Part shown: one piece after another, positions 1 to 7,575 of the stretch
Position numbering within the stretch: position 1 is the first letter of the stretch
Layout of the letters: every line of letters starts with the position of its first letter
Notes under the pieces: model-generated
Told to the model about the DNA's origin: nothing
The model's input: the letters and a program-made list of their open reading frames with translations, nothing else
Databases searched by the model: none
Position numbers and translations under genes: made by a program
NCBI GenBank assembly: GCA_028869385.1
Contig: JAGWSR010000049.1
Span: 1 to 54,547 of the forward strand
From: a bacterium
GTDB lineage: Bacteria; Vulcanimicrobiota; Vulcanimicrobiia; Vulcanimicrobiales; Vulcanimicrobiaceae
Reading direction: 5' to 3'
DNA length: 54,547 nt

Positions 1-125
1 GAAGGGTCAGGGTGACACAATATCGCCTTTAGTCCTGAGCGAGCGAAGCGAGTCGAAGGGTCAGGGTGACACAATATCGCCTTTAGTCCTGAGCGAGCGA
101 AGCGAGTCGAAGGGTCAGGGTGACA
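1..125. repeat. 54-bp tandem repeat, about 2.3 copies
   Basis: Two complete 54-base units (1-54 and 55-108) are identical and are followed by a partial third copy (109-125). Each unit ends in a block reading TCGAAGGGTCAGGGTGAC across the junction. This is the reverse-complement form of the GTCACCCTGA repeats seen at 40831-40940 and, in inverted orientation, at 41872-41924. The array starts at or before the window edge. It lies just downstream of the leftward DUF202 gene, in non-coding sequence. Between it and that gene is a short direct repeat (TTGGCGCGTTA twice, about 131-151). Confidence 0.9.
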
Positions 126-148
126 GGGGTTGGCGCGTTATTGGCGCG

Positions 149-523
149 TTAGCGGTAGGCGATTAGGAGCAGGGCTACGAGGAGGCCGATGGCGATGATG
201 CCTACGGAGAAGGCGTAGGCGAGTGCGCTCGGGAGCGCGCGGAAGGCGCCGGTGCGCAGTTCGCGATCGGTAGCGACGTAGCGCCACGTGCCGACGCATG
301 CGACCGCGACGCCGAAAAACGCCATCGCGATACCGAACGCCGTCGAGAGGTGCGGCGACGACACCCGAAGGTGTGCGACCGCCGCAATCTCTTCGACGAA
401 GAGCCCGAATCGCGCGATGACGAAGCCGAAGCCGATCATCGCGAGCGCGGTCCGAACGTAAGCGAGAAAGGTGCGCTCGTTTGCAAGCGCGTCGCTCGCT
501 CGCGGTTCGGCCGTCGGATACAC
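149..523 (-). CDS. DUF202 (YidH-type) inner-membrane protein
   Basis: A 124-residue protein with the YidH/DUF202 opening: a short polar N-terminus with the pattern ANERTFLAYVRTALAMIGFG, followed by three hydrophobic segments (about 27-45, 62-80 and 100-121). The family is a small inner-membrane protein of unknown function, and the length is normal. The GTG start overlaps the TAG stop of the upstream gene by one base (TAGTG), so the two are probably translated from one message. Its 3' end faces the 54-bp tandem repeats. Family assignment is firm; the role is unknown. Confidence 0.85.
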   Translation of the reverse strand: MYPTAEPRASDALANERTFLAYVRTALAMIGFGFVIARFGLFVEEIAAVAHLRVSSPHLSTAFGIAMAFFGVAVACVGTWRYVATDRELRTGAFRALPSALAYAFSVGIIAIGLLVALLLIAYR

Positions 524-1011
524 TAGTGCGGCGGGCCTCCCATCGGACCCATCGGGCCCATCGGATGTGACGACATCATCAGCAGCATCGCGCCCGGGTC
601 GTTCATCGAATGGTGATACATCGGATGGCCCATCGCGCCGCCCGGCGGCTGATGATCTCCGTGCTGCTGTTTCATCAACGATTCCATCTGCTTGCGCATC
701 GCGTCATGGACGCCGAGAATAGCCTGTTTCTCCGCGGGCGTGAGCGCCGCGTCGAGCTCTTTGGCGGCGGCGCCGTAATCGGGGTTCTCCGCGGTGCCGA
801 GGTTGCCGAGGATGCGCGCGAGCAGCGCTTTGTGGGCCGGCGAGAGTTCGGCGAGCATCTTGGTGCGGGCCGCCGCGTGCATCTGCTGCATCTGCTGCAT
901 CTGCGCCGAGGAGGGACCGCCCATGCCGGGAGCGCCCGGCGGGACTTGAGCGAGAGCACTCACCGGCGCTGCCGCGAGCGCGGCGACGAGTGCGAACGTT
1001 GCGATCTTCAT
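523..1011 (-). CDS. small secreted Met/Pro/Gly/His-rich protein (Spy/CpxP-like in style)
   Basis: 162 residues with a clear signal peptide (MKIATFALVAALAAAPVSALA, cleavage after about residue 21). The mature part has a helical, Gln/Met-rich section (about 33-115) containing the pattern LSPAHKALLARILGNL and a second helix around LTPAEKQAILGVHDAMRKQM. The tail is rich in His, Met, Pro and Gly. This looks like the small periplasmic Spy/CpxP-type helical proteins, but no LTxxQ motif is certain. A Met/His-rich tail could bind metal; that is inference. It is the first gene of a two-gene leftward unit with the DUF202 protein and diverges from the aminopeptidase gene. Confidence 0.65.
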   Translation of the reverse strand: MKIATFALVAALAAAPVSALAQVPPGAPGMGGPSSAQMQQMQQMHAAARTKMLAELSPAHKALLARILGNLGTAENPDYGAAAKELDAALTPAEKQAILGVHDAMRKQMESLMKQQHGDHQPPGGAMGHPMYHHSMNDPGAMLLMMSSHPMGPMGPMGGPPH

Positions 1012-1106
1012 ACCTCGAGTTAAACCTCATCCGCCTTGAGCAAATCTGTGAGTCGCGAGGCTCCTTTGCCGGGGGTTCCCGCAGCGCCGAATCGAAACCC
1101 GCCGTC

Positions 1107-2546
1107 ATGTCCGCCGAAGAACTGCAACAGCGCCCCGACACGAGCAAAGCAAGCCACGATCCCGACACGCCGCCCGCGCTCGTCGCCTTCATGGCGAGCG
1201 ACTGGCTCGACGTACCCCCGGCCAGCGCCGCGCACCCGCAGCTCGCGCGCCTGCGCGCGCGCCGCGAAGCGCTCTCGCGCGCGTACCCCGGCGTCACGCT
1301 GGTGATCCCGGCCGGCCAAGAGCACGTCCGCGCGAACGACACCAACTTCCGCTTTCGCCCGTCGAGCGACTTCGTCTATTTCATGGGCGACGGCGAGCCG
1401 GGCGCGCTGCTCGTGCTCGAACCCGACGGCGCGGCGCACCGAACGCTGCTCTTTGCGCCCGCGCACAACCGCGGCACCGCCGACTTCTTCACCGACCGCG
1501 TGCACGGCGAACTGTGGGTCGGTCGCCACCGCGGGCTCGACGAGAGCCGCAGCTACTACGGCGTGGACCGCACCGCACCGCTCGGCGAGATCGGCGCGTA
1601 TCTGCACGACCTCTTCGCCTCGAAGGTTCCGGCGGTCGTGCTGCACGGGCACAATCACGCGCTCGACGCGATGCGCGCGCCGACCGATGCCGATCGCGAG
1701 TTCGCGACGCACTGCTCGGAGATGCGCCTGATCAAAGACGAGTACGAAATCGCCGAACTGCGCAAGGCGTGCGAGATCACCAAGCGCGGTTTCGAAGACG
1801 CGATCCGTCTCTTTCCGCGCGTGAAGAGCGAGCGCGAAATCGAAGCGGCGTTCTGGAGCCGCGCGCGCATCGAAGCCAACGACGTCGGCTACCTCACGAT
1901 CGCCGCCGCCGGACATCACGCCTGCACGCTGCATTGGAATCGCAACGACGGCACCGTCGAGCCGCGCGCGCTGCTCTTACTCGATGCGGGCGTGGAGTGC
2001 GACTCGCTCTACACCGCCGACGTTACGCGCACGCTGCCGATCTCGGGACGCTACACGCCCGAACAGCGCGCCGTGTACGATATCGTGCTCGAAGCGCAGC
2101 GCGTCGGCATCGATGCCGTCGCCCCGGGCGTGGACTTTCTCGAGCCGAACCGGCGCGCGATGCGCGTGCTCGCCGAGGGGCTGCTCGATCTCGGCATCCT
2201 GCGCGTCTCGCTCGACGAGGCGCTCGATCCCGAGCGTCAATACTACCGCCGCTACACGCTCCACAACGTGAGCCATATGCTCGGCCTCGACGTGCACGAT
2301 TGCGCGGCGGCTCGCGCCGAACACTATCGCTACGGCGCGCTGCGCGAGGGCATGGTGCTCACCGTCGAGCCGGGACTCTACTTCCAGCCCGACGACGCGA
2401 CCGTTCCCGAGCGCTTCCGCGGAATCGGCGTGCGCATCGAAGACGATATCGTCGTCACCGCGAACGGACGAGAGAACCTTTCGGGGATTCTCCCGTCGCG
2501 CGCCGACGCGGTAGAACGCTGGATCGCGGAGCTTACGTCGTCATAG
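1107..2546 (+). CDS. pepP: Xaa-Pro aminopeptidase (aminopeptidase P, M24B)
   Basis: A 479-residue cytoplasmic metallopeptidase predicted to release N-terminal residues that precede proline. An N-terminal aminopeptidase-P domain (about 40-180) precedes the pita-bread catalytic domain. All five dinuclear-metal ligands are visible: D293 (LLDAGVE), D305 (TADVTRT), H390 (NVSHMLGLDVHD), E421 (TVEPGLYF) and E445 (GVRIEDD). The frame is open from 990, but the 1107 ATG is preferred because upstream codons do not look like the family and lie in the divergent promoter region. The 3' end overlaps the next, convergent gene by 14 bases. Confidence 0.93.
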   Translation: MSAEELQQRPDTSKASHDPDTPPALVAFMASDWLDVPPASAAHPQLARLRARREALSRAYPGVTLVIPAGQEHVRANDTNFRFRPSSDFVYFMGDGEPGALLVLEPDGAAHRTLLFAPAHNRGTADFFTDRVHGELWVGRHRGLDESRSYYGVDRTAPLGEIGAYLHDLFASKVPAVVLHGHNHALDAMRAPTDADREFATHCSEMRLIKDEYEIAELRKACEITKRGFEDAIRLFPRVKSEREIEAAFWSRARIEANDVGYLTIAAAGHHACTLHWNRNDGTVEPRALLLLDAGVECDSLYTADVTRTLPISGRYTPEQRAVYDIVLEAQRVGIDAVAPGVDFLEPNRRAMRVLAEGLLDLGILRVSLDEALDPERQYYRRYTLHNVSHMLGLDVHDCAAARAEHYRYGALREGMVLTVEPGLYFQPDDATVPERFRGIGVRIEDDIVVTANGRENLSGILPSRADAVERWIAELTSS

Positions 2547-2841
2547 GCGGACCGCCGTGCGGGCCTCCGCCGGGCGGCATGCCCGCATGCTGCTGCTGCA
2601 TCTCGTTCGGCCAGGTGCCGAAGGCCAGGATCAGGATGCAGATCAGAAAACCAAAGGACGGAATCAAGTTCAGCAGCGCGAGCGCGCCGTTGAACCCGGC
2701 CTTGGTGAATATCCGCCAGAAGAGCCAGATGGTGAACGCGAGGAAGGCGAGCCCGATGATGAGGAACGTGCCGATCATCGCGCTCATCGCCGCAAGAGCT
2801 TGAGCGGTATCGGCCTGCGCATCGGCCAGAATGGGGACCAT
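2533..2841 (-). CDS. small two-helix membrane protein with Pro/Gly/His tail
   Basis: 102 residues. Two hydrophobic segments (about 20-42 and 52-73) are separated by a short polar turn (WRIFTKAGFNGALAL). The C-terminal tail has the pattern MQQQHAGMPPGGGPHGGPPM and closely resembles the tail of the secreted protein at 523-1011. An AGGAGG ribosome-binding site lies six to seven bases before the ATG, so this start is well supported. I do not recognise a family. It overlaps the 5' end of the divergent NCS1 permease by 11 bases and the 3' end of pepP by 14. Confidence 0.7.
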   Translation of the reverse strand: MVPILADAQADTAQALAAMSAMIGTFLIIGLAFLAFTIWLFWRIFTKAGFNGALALLNLIPSFGFLICILILAFGTWPNEMQQQHAGMPPGGGPHGGPPMTT

Positions 2842-4255
2842 GACAACCTCCTCTTCGGTGTACAGAGATCAGGTTCTTGAGATCGAGCCGACGGGTATCG
2901 AACCCGTCGGTGACGCTCAGCGCCACGGATCGCCGCGCGATCTCTTCGGGGTCTGGTTCTCGGCGAACGCCGAGATCGCCACGTGGATGGTCGGCGTCTT
3001 CGTTACCTCTCTCTACGGCACCGACCTGCGCAGCGCGATCGTCGGAATCGTACTCGGGAACGTCGCCGGATTCGGATTGCTCGGCATCCTTGGGACCTTC
3101 GGACCACGCTACGGCGTGCCGCAGATGGTCGCTTCGCGGCTCGCATTCGGGCGCACGGGCAATGCCGCACCGGCGGGCTTGAGTTTTCTCGCCGGCATCG
3201 GCTGGTTCGCGATCAACACCGTCTTCGGCGCGTACGCCCTGCAGACGATCGCCGGCATCGGCTATTTCGTGGGGCTCGCGATCATGCTCGTGTTGCAGAT
3301 CGCGCTCGCGATCTACGGGTACAACATGATCCACGCGTTCGAGCGCGCGAGCGTCGCCTTGCTGGCCGCGGGGTTTCTCTTGCTCGGCGCGGCGACGATC
3401 GCGCACGCGAATTGGAGCGCTCCCTTCAACGCGCACGCGCCGCTCGCGAACGGAGGCGCGCTTGCGGGATTTATTTACGCAACGGCGCTCGCGTTCTCGT
3501 ACGCCACGGGATGGGTTCCGTGCGCGTCGGATTACTCGCGCTATCTCCCGCGTGCGACCGATCCGCGCGCGATTTGGCGCTACTCGTTTCTCGGTTGCGC
3601 CATCCCGTGCATCGCGCTCGAAATCCTCGGTGCGGCGACGGTGAGCGCGACGCCGATGAATCTCGGCAACGCGCTGCCGACCGATGCGATCTCGCATCTA
3701 CTGGGATCGGGAATCGTGGCGAAGCTCGTGCTCGCGACGGTCGTGCTCGGAACGCTCACCGCGAACTGCATGAACCTCTACTCGGGCGCGCTCGCCGCAC
3801 TCGTGGCGTTCGACGTACGCGTGAAGCGCGCGATCGCGGCGGCGGTCGTCGGCGTCGTCGGCGCGTTGCTCGCGACGGGCGGCGGTCATCCGCGCGAGAC
3901 CGCGGAACTCTACACGAACTTTCTGCTCGTCCTCTCGTATTGGGCCGCACCGTGGGCGGGCGTCGTACTCGTCGATTGGGCGCTCGCACGCGGCGTCGAA
4001 CGCGATCCCGAGCGCGTGCGCGGCGTGCGTGCGGGCTTCTTCGCGTGGCTGATCGGTCTCGCCGCATCGCTGCCGTTTTGGAATCAAGCCTGGTTCACCG
4101 GACCGCTCGCGCGCGCGTTCCCGCAGATCGGCGATCTCTCGTATTACGTGGGACTCTGCGCGGCCGCGCTCGCGATGTGGGCGCTCGAAACGCTACGGCG
4201 TCGCGACGACGCCGAGCCCGCTCGCGGCGAGCTGCGCGCCGCGGCGAACGACTAG
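2831..4255 (+). CDS. NCS1-family nucleobase (cytosine/purine) permease
   Basis: 474 residues with about 12 hydrophobic segments. The opening pattern (GIEPVGDAQRHGSPRDLFGVWFSAN, about 21-46) is the standard NCS1 entry. The GxxxxRYGVPQMVASRLAFG segment (around 95-115) matches the family's first inverted repeat. NCS1 proteins are cation-coupled importers of cytosine, purines, allantoin, hydantoin or thiamine; the exact substrate cannot be read here. The start is uncertain: ATG 2831, ATG 2840 and GTG 2858 are all in frame and none has a clear Shine-Dalgarno. The 3' end overlaps the convergent anchored beta-domain gene by about 63 bases. Confidence 0.88.
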   Translation: MGTMTTSSSVYRDQVLEIEPTGIEPVGDAQRHGSPRDLFGVWFSANAEIATWMVGVFVTSLYGTDLRSAIVGIVLGNVAGFGLLGILGTFGPRYGVPQMVASRLAFGRTGNAAPAGLSFLAGIGWFAINTVFGAYALQTIAGIGYFVGLAIMLVLQIALAIYGYNMIHAFERASVALLAAGFLLLGAATIAHANWSAPFNAHAPLANGGALAGFIYATALAFSYATGWVPCASDYSRYLPRATDPRAIWRYSFLGCAIPCIALEILGAATVSATPMNLGNALPTDAISHLLGSGIVAKLVLATVVLGTLTANCMNLYSGALAALVAFDVRVKRAIAAAVVGVVGALLATGGGHPRETAELYTNFLLVLSYWAAPWAGVVLVDWALARGVERDPERVRGVRAGFFAWLIGLAASLPFWNQAWFTGPLARAFPQIGDLSYYVGLCAAALAMWALETLRRRDDAEPARGELRAAAND

Positions 4256-5206
4256 CCGCACCTGAAGTTCCTTGCGTCGTCCGAAGCGCGGAAGCTGAAG
4301 CGTCGTGACGCCGCTCGCGTTCGTCGGAGCCTCCGCCCAAATCGTTCCCTGTGCATCGGTCGCGAGCACGTCGCCGCGTTCGGCGTCCACGCGATAGCGC
4401 GCGACGATCGTTCCACCGTCGCGCACGTCGTTCGCGTCGAGTGAGAACTCCGTGATGCGCGGCGGATCGTTCGACGGCGCGGGCGTCTCGACGACGAGCG
4501 GCCGCGTGGCATCCGCGCTGCCGAAGGCGTTGCGTTCGCTCACGCGCAGTACGTAGGTGCGTTCGCGATCCGCGCGCGGCGCGGCGATCGTCACGACGCT
4601 CGCACCGCCCGCGAGCGCGCCGCCGTCCACGCGCGAGCCGTCGAGACCCTCGAGGCTCCACGTCCGCGCGCCCGGACCGCGCGCCGCAAAGCGCAGGTCG
4701 AAGTGCGAACCCGCCACCACGCGACTCGGCGCGTCGAGCGCGACGACGCGCGGTTGGAGCGCGAGCCAGAGGTAACCACCGACAAGTACGAGGAGGGCTC
4801 CCGCGAGAAACCATAACGGCGCGAGCAGCCGGGGCATCGCGGCCTCGACGCGTTGATGCACGTGACGACTCTGCAGTCGCGCCGATATCGCGCGCGTGCC
4901 GAGCATCGCGAGCCACGGCACCGGAAGATCGAGCGTCGCGTGGGTTCCGGCATCGACCCACAGCGAGAACGGTGAGAGCGGAACCTCGGTGCCGTCGCGC
5001 ACGTGCGCGTAGAATGTCACGAGCAGCGGTTCGCGCGTCGCGTTGATCGCGCGCAGCGCGAAGGTGATGCGCCCCGCGCGCAACGCACCGAGACGCAGCG
5101 AGGCATGCACGGCACCGTTCGCGCTCTCGTAGAGCAGCACGGCGCCGCCGGGCGCCGCGTCTATCGGAAGCAACTGCGACTCGCTCACGCAGGGGCGTTT
5201 AGTCAC
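4193..5206 (-). CDS. single-pass membrane-anchored beta-domain protein (paralogue of 7576-8679)
   Basis: About 337 residues from the GTG at 5206 (GTG 5188 is an alternative). The longer open frame upstream runs into the divergent ABC ATPase gene and is not credible. An N-terminal all-beta region (about 15-120) is followed by one strong transmembrane helix (about 128-148, LAGALLVLVGGYLWLAL). After it come Ig-like beta repeats, the first about 155-235 and the last ending near the C-terminus with the pattern ATDAQGTIWAEAPTNASGVT. The protein at 7576-8679 shows the same order and the same closing pattern (GAGRVWAHERTNVRGTTTL), so I call them paralogues. Function unknown; extracytoplasmic exposure of the Ig-like part is inferred. 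Confidence 0.7.
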   Translation of the reverse strand: MTKRPCVSESQLLPIDAAPGGAVLLYESANGAVHASLRLGALRAGRITFALRAINATREPLLVTFYAHVRDGTEVPLSPFSLWVDAGTHATLDLPVPWLAMLGTRAISARLQSRHVHQRVEAAMPRLLAPLWFLAGALLVLVGGYLWLALQPRVVALDAPSRVVAGSHFDLRFAARGPGARTWSLEGLDGSRVDGGALAGGASVVTIAAPRADRERTYVLRVSERNAFGSADATRPLVVETPAPSNDPPRITEFSLDANDVRDGGTIVARYRVDAERGDVLATDAQGTIWAEAPTNASGVTTLQLPRFGRRKELQVRLVVRRGAQLAASGLGVVATP

Positions 5207-5242
5207 GCAAGATGCGCGCACCCTTTTAGGGAAGAGCGCCGC

Positions 5243-6145
5243 ATGCTTGAAGTTGATCACGTTCGCAAGGAGTTCGGCTCGGTACGCGCGGTCGGCGACG
5301 TCCATTTCCGCATCGAGGACGGCGCCACGTTCGGCTTGCTGGGCCCGAACGGCGCGGGCAAGACCACGACGATGCGCATGATTCTCGGCATCCTCACGCC
5401 CGACGGCGGAGCGATCCGCTGGAACGGCGCCGCGGTCACCGCGCGGAGCCGCCGTCACTTCGGCTACCTGCCGGAGGAGCGCGGCATTTACGGCAAGCTG
5501 AAGGTGCGCGAGCAGATCGCCTACTTCGGCAAACTGCACGGCATGAAGGAGCCTGCGATCGGCAAGCGCGTCGCCTGGTGGATCGAACGGCTCGGGCTCG
5601 GCGTCTATGCCGACCGTCCGTGCTCGGAGCTCTCGAAAGGGAACCAGCAAAAGGTTCAGGTCGCTTGCGCGGCGGTTCATCAGCCGCAATTACTGGTGCT
5701 CGACGAGCCGTTCTCGGGCCTCGATCCCGTCAACGCGGAGACGCTGATTGCGGTGCTGCACGAATTGAAGGCAGCCGGCACCACGCTCGTGCTCTCGAGC
5801 CATCAGATGTGGCAGTTGGAAGAGCTCTGCGGCGAGTTCGTCATCATCGCCGGCGGAGCCAATCGCGCCGCGGGTACGCTCGCGGAGCTGCGCAGCGCGT
5901 GGCCGACCCGCGTCGTGCGCGTCGCACCCGCGAGCGACGAGCTGCGCGCGCCGTTCGCGAGCGTCGCCGGAGCCCGCCCGCTCGCGCGCCTCGACGGAAC
6001 GATCGAATACGAAGTCCCCGCCGCGACCGACTTCGCGGCGCTGCTCAAATCGCTCGTCGCCGTCGCTCCCGTAACGCGCTTCGAAGCGATCGAACCCTCG
6101 CTGCACGAGATCTACCTGCACGCCATCGGAGAGACTGCCGCATGA
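5243..6145 (+). CDS. ABC transporter ATPase (NatA-like, ABC-2 type)
   Basis: 300 residues. Walker A GPNGAGKTT (34-42, K40), signature LSKGN (130-134), Walker B LLVLDEP (D154, E155) and switch histidine H187 (SSHQ) are all intact. The C-terminal 90 residues are an extension typical of DrrA/NatA-type ATPases. It should energise the permease encoded next, with which it overlaps by four bases (ATGA). The start at 5243 follows AGGGAAG and matches the family N-terminus (MLEVDHVRKEFG). Only 36 bases separate it from the divergent beta-domain gene, so promoters must overlap there. Confidence 0.93.
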   Translation: MLEVDHVRKEFGSVRAVGDVHFRIEDGATFGLLGPNGAGKTTTMRMILGILTPDGGAIRWNGAAVTARSRRHFGYLPEERGIYGKLKVREQIAYFGKLHGMKEPAIGKRVAWWIERLGLGVYADRPCSELSKGNQQKVQVACAAVHQPQLLVLDEPFSGLDPVNAETLIAVLHELKAAGTTLVLSSHQMWQLEELCGEFVIIAGGANRAAGTLAELRSAWPTRVVRVAPASDELRAPFASVAGARPLARLDGTIEYEVPAATDFAALLKSLVAVAPVTRFEAIEPSLHEIYLHAIGETAA

Positions 6146-7365
6146 TCGCCGACATCGTCACCGTCTTTACCGCCGAGTTTCTGCGCCGCGTCAAATCGCG
6201 CGCCTTCATGATCGGCATCGTGATCGGCACCCTCGGCATCATCTTCATCACCAAGATGCCGGCGCTGCTCGATAAGGCCTTCAACGGTCCCAACGAAATC
6301 GTACTCGTCGGCGACCGCGCGCTGCTCGATCGCGCCGCGCCGCTGCTCGCCAAATCGTATACGATCGAGGCCGAGCTTCCGCCGCAAGCGATCGACGAAG
6401 CCACGCTTCGCGCGCACCATGCGTCGTCGGCATTCGTGTTCACGCAACATGCCCGGAGCTTCTCGCTCGAGGTGTACGCGCACGACCCGGGAGCCGTAGA
6501 GGTACCGCGCATCAATCGTATGTTGATGCCCCTCGCGCTGCAAGACGCGCTCCACGCCGATGCGGCGCGCGTGAAGCAGCTCACGACCGTGCCGATCGCG
6601 ATCAAATCGCTGAGTTCGAAGTTCGCGAACTCGGCCGATGCGAACGCGGCGCGCGGCATCGCCTACACGTTGCTCTTCTTCCTGTATATGTTAATTCTGA
6701 TCAACAGCCAGCTCGTGATGGGTAGCGTCGCGGAAGAGAAGACGAGCCGAATCGCGGAGCTCTTGATCGCATCGGTCGATCCGAGCGCGCTCCTCGCCGG
6801 GAAGATCCTCGCCGGGACCGTGCTCGCCGTCCTTCAAATGGTCATCTGGATCGGCGTAGGTACGGCCTTCGGCTCGCCCGCCGGAGGCGCCGCGGCGAAC
6901 GCGTCCTCCGATAACATCTTCTCGCTCGCCGGTATCTTGAACGTCATCACGCCCGGCGTGGTGATCGCGTTCCTCGCGTTCTTCGTGATCGGCCTGCTGC
7001 AGGTCTCGACGATCTTCGCCGCCTTCGCGTCGCTTATCAATCGCACCGAAGATCTCGGCAGCGTCACGGGTCCGCTCCTCATTCCGGTCGTCGGCGCGTT
7101 CTTCATCGCGATCGCCGCGCTCGGCTCACCGGATGCGCCGTTCGCGGTCGTCGCGTCGTTCGTTCCGCTCATCGCGCCCTTCGTGATGTTCTCGCGAATC
7201 GCGGTGAGCAACGTACCGCTCTGGCAGTTCGCGGGCTCGCTCGCGATCAATCTCGCGGCACTCTACGCGATCGCCATCGGCGCGGGCAAGATCTACCGCG
7301 TCGGTATGCTGCTCTACGGCCGCGCTCCGAAGCTCTCGCAGGTTTGGGCGGTTTTGCGCTCTTGA
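6142..7365 (+). CDS. ABC-2 type permease (NatB-like)
   Basis: 407 residues. There is an N-terminal transmembrane helix (about 22-40), a large extracytoplasmic loop (about 45-170), then five or so helices beginning near 173 (TLLFFLYMLILINSQLVMG). The VAEEKTSRIAELLIASV motif after the second helix is the family hallmark of NatB/ABC2_membrane_3 permeases. With the upstream ATPase it makes a complete exporter; the closest described role is Na+ extrusion (NatAB), but substrate is not readable. It ends just before a long fold-back element that includes a terminator-like hairpin. Confidence 0.9.
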   Translation: MIADIVTVFTAEFLRRVKSRAFMIGIVIGTLGIIFITKMPALLDKAFNGPNEIVLVGDRALLDRAAPLLAKSYTIEAELPPQAIDEATLRAHHASSAFVFTQHARSFSLEVYAHDPGAVEVPRINRMLMPLALQDALHADAARVKQLTTVPIAIKSLSSKFANSADANAARGIAYTLLFFLYMLILINSQLVMGSVAEEKTSRIAELLIASVDPSALLAGKILAGTVLAVLQMVIWIGVGTAFGSPAGGAAANASSDNIFSLAGILNVITPGVVIAFLAFFVIGLLQVSTIFAAFASLINRTEDLGSVTGPLLIPVVGAFFIAIAALGSPDAPFAVVASFVPLIAPFVMFSRIAVSNVPLWQFAGSLAINLAALYAIAIGAGKIYRVGMLLYGRAPKLSQVWAVLRS

Positions 7366-7376
7366 TCGCATTGCAC

Positions 7377-7541
7377 GGCCTGGTGCGCCGCGGAGCCCCG
7401 TCCCGGAAGACGCAAGAAAGCCGCATCGTGCGGCTTTCTTGCTTCGCCGTATTTTGCGCGGAACGAAGTTTTGAAGTTCACCTCCTGTGAAGGCGCAAAA
7501 TGCGGAGACTTCCGGGCCGGAGCTCCGCGGCGCACCAGGCC
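7377..7541. repeat. 165-bp fold-back (long inverted-repeat) element, type B
   Basis: The outer arms are 7377-7409 and 7509-7541; 31 of 33 positions are complementary. Inside are two further hairpins. The first has arms 7412-7425 and 7429-7442 (14 bp, loop TCG). The second has arms ATTTTGCGC at 7451-7459 and GCGCAAAAT at 7493-7501, with an inner TTCAC/GTGAA stem (7477-7481 and 7487-7491). The layout is a long stem leading to a junction with two side hairpins. The elements at 40939-41083 and 41725-41870 have the same layout but unrelated sequence. It sits between the ABC permease and the Tad locus, and its inner hairpin could act as a two-way terminator. Confidence 0.85.
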
Positions 7542-7575
7542 TTCCATTACGTCTGGGCTAGGGATTTCTCTTAAA

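Noticed and set aside
990-1106. N-terminal extension of the aminopeptidase
   Set aside because: The extra 39 residues overlap the divergent promoter region and lack family likeness; ATG 1107 is a better start.
2884-2912. tRNA 3' end: the stretch CCGACGGGT-ATCGA-ACCCGTCGG looks like a T-arm read on the minus strand
   Set aside because: No acceptor, D or anticodon arms fit on either side. The bases encode the conserved NCS1 opening GIEPVGD, so the hairpin is coding sequence.
5003-5242. N-terminal extension of the ABC ATPase
   Set aside because: It is antisense to the beta-domain gene and contains no ABC features; ATG 5243 matches the family start and has a ribosome-binding site.
4193-5689. 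498-residue reading of the leftward frame
   Set aside because: Residues before about 5206 are antisense to the ABC ATPase, including its Walker A region, and do not resemble the paralogue.
7412-7442. A simple intrinsic terminator after the ABC permease
   Set aside because: It lacks a T-run and is the first inner hairpin of the larger 165-bp fold-back element, so it is reported there; it may still terminate.
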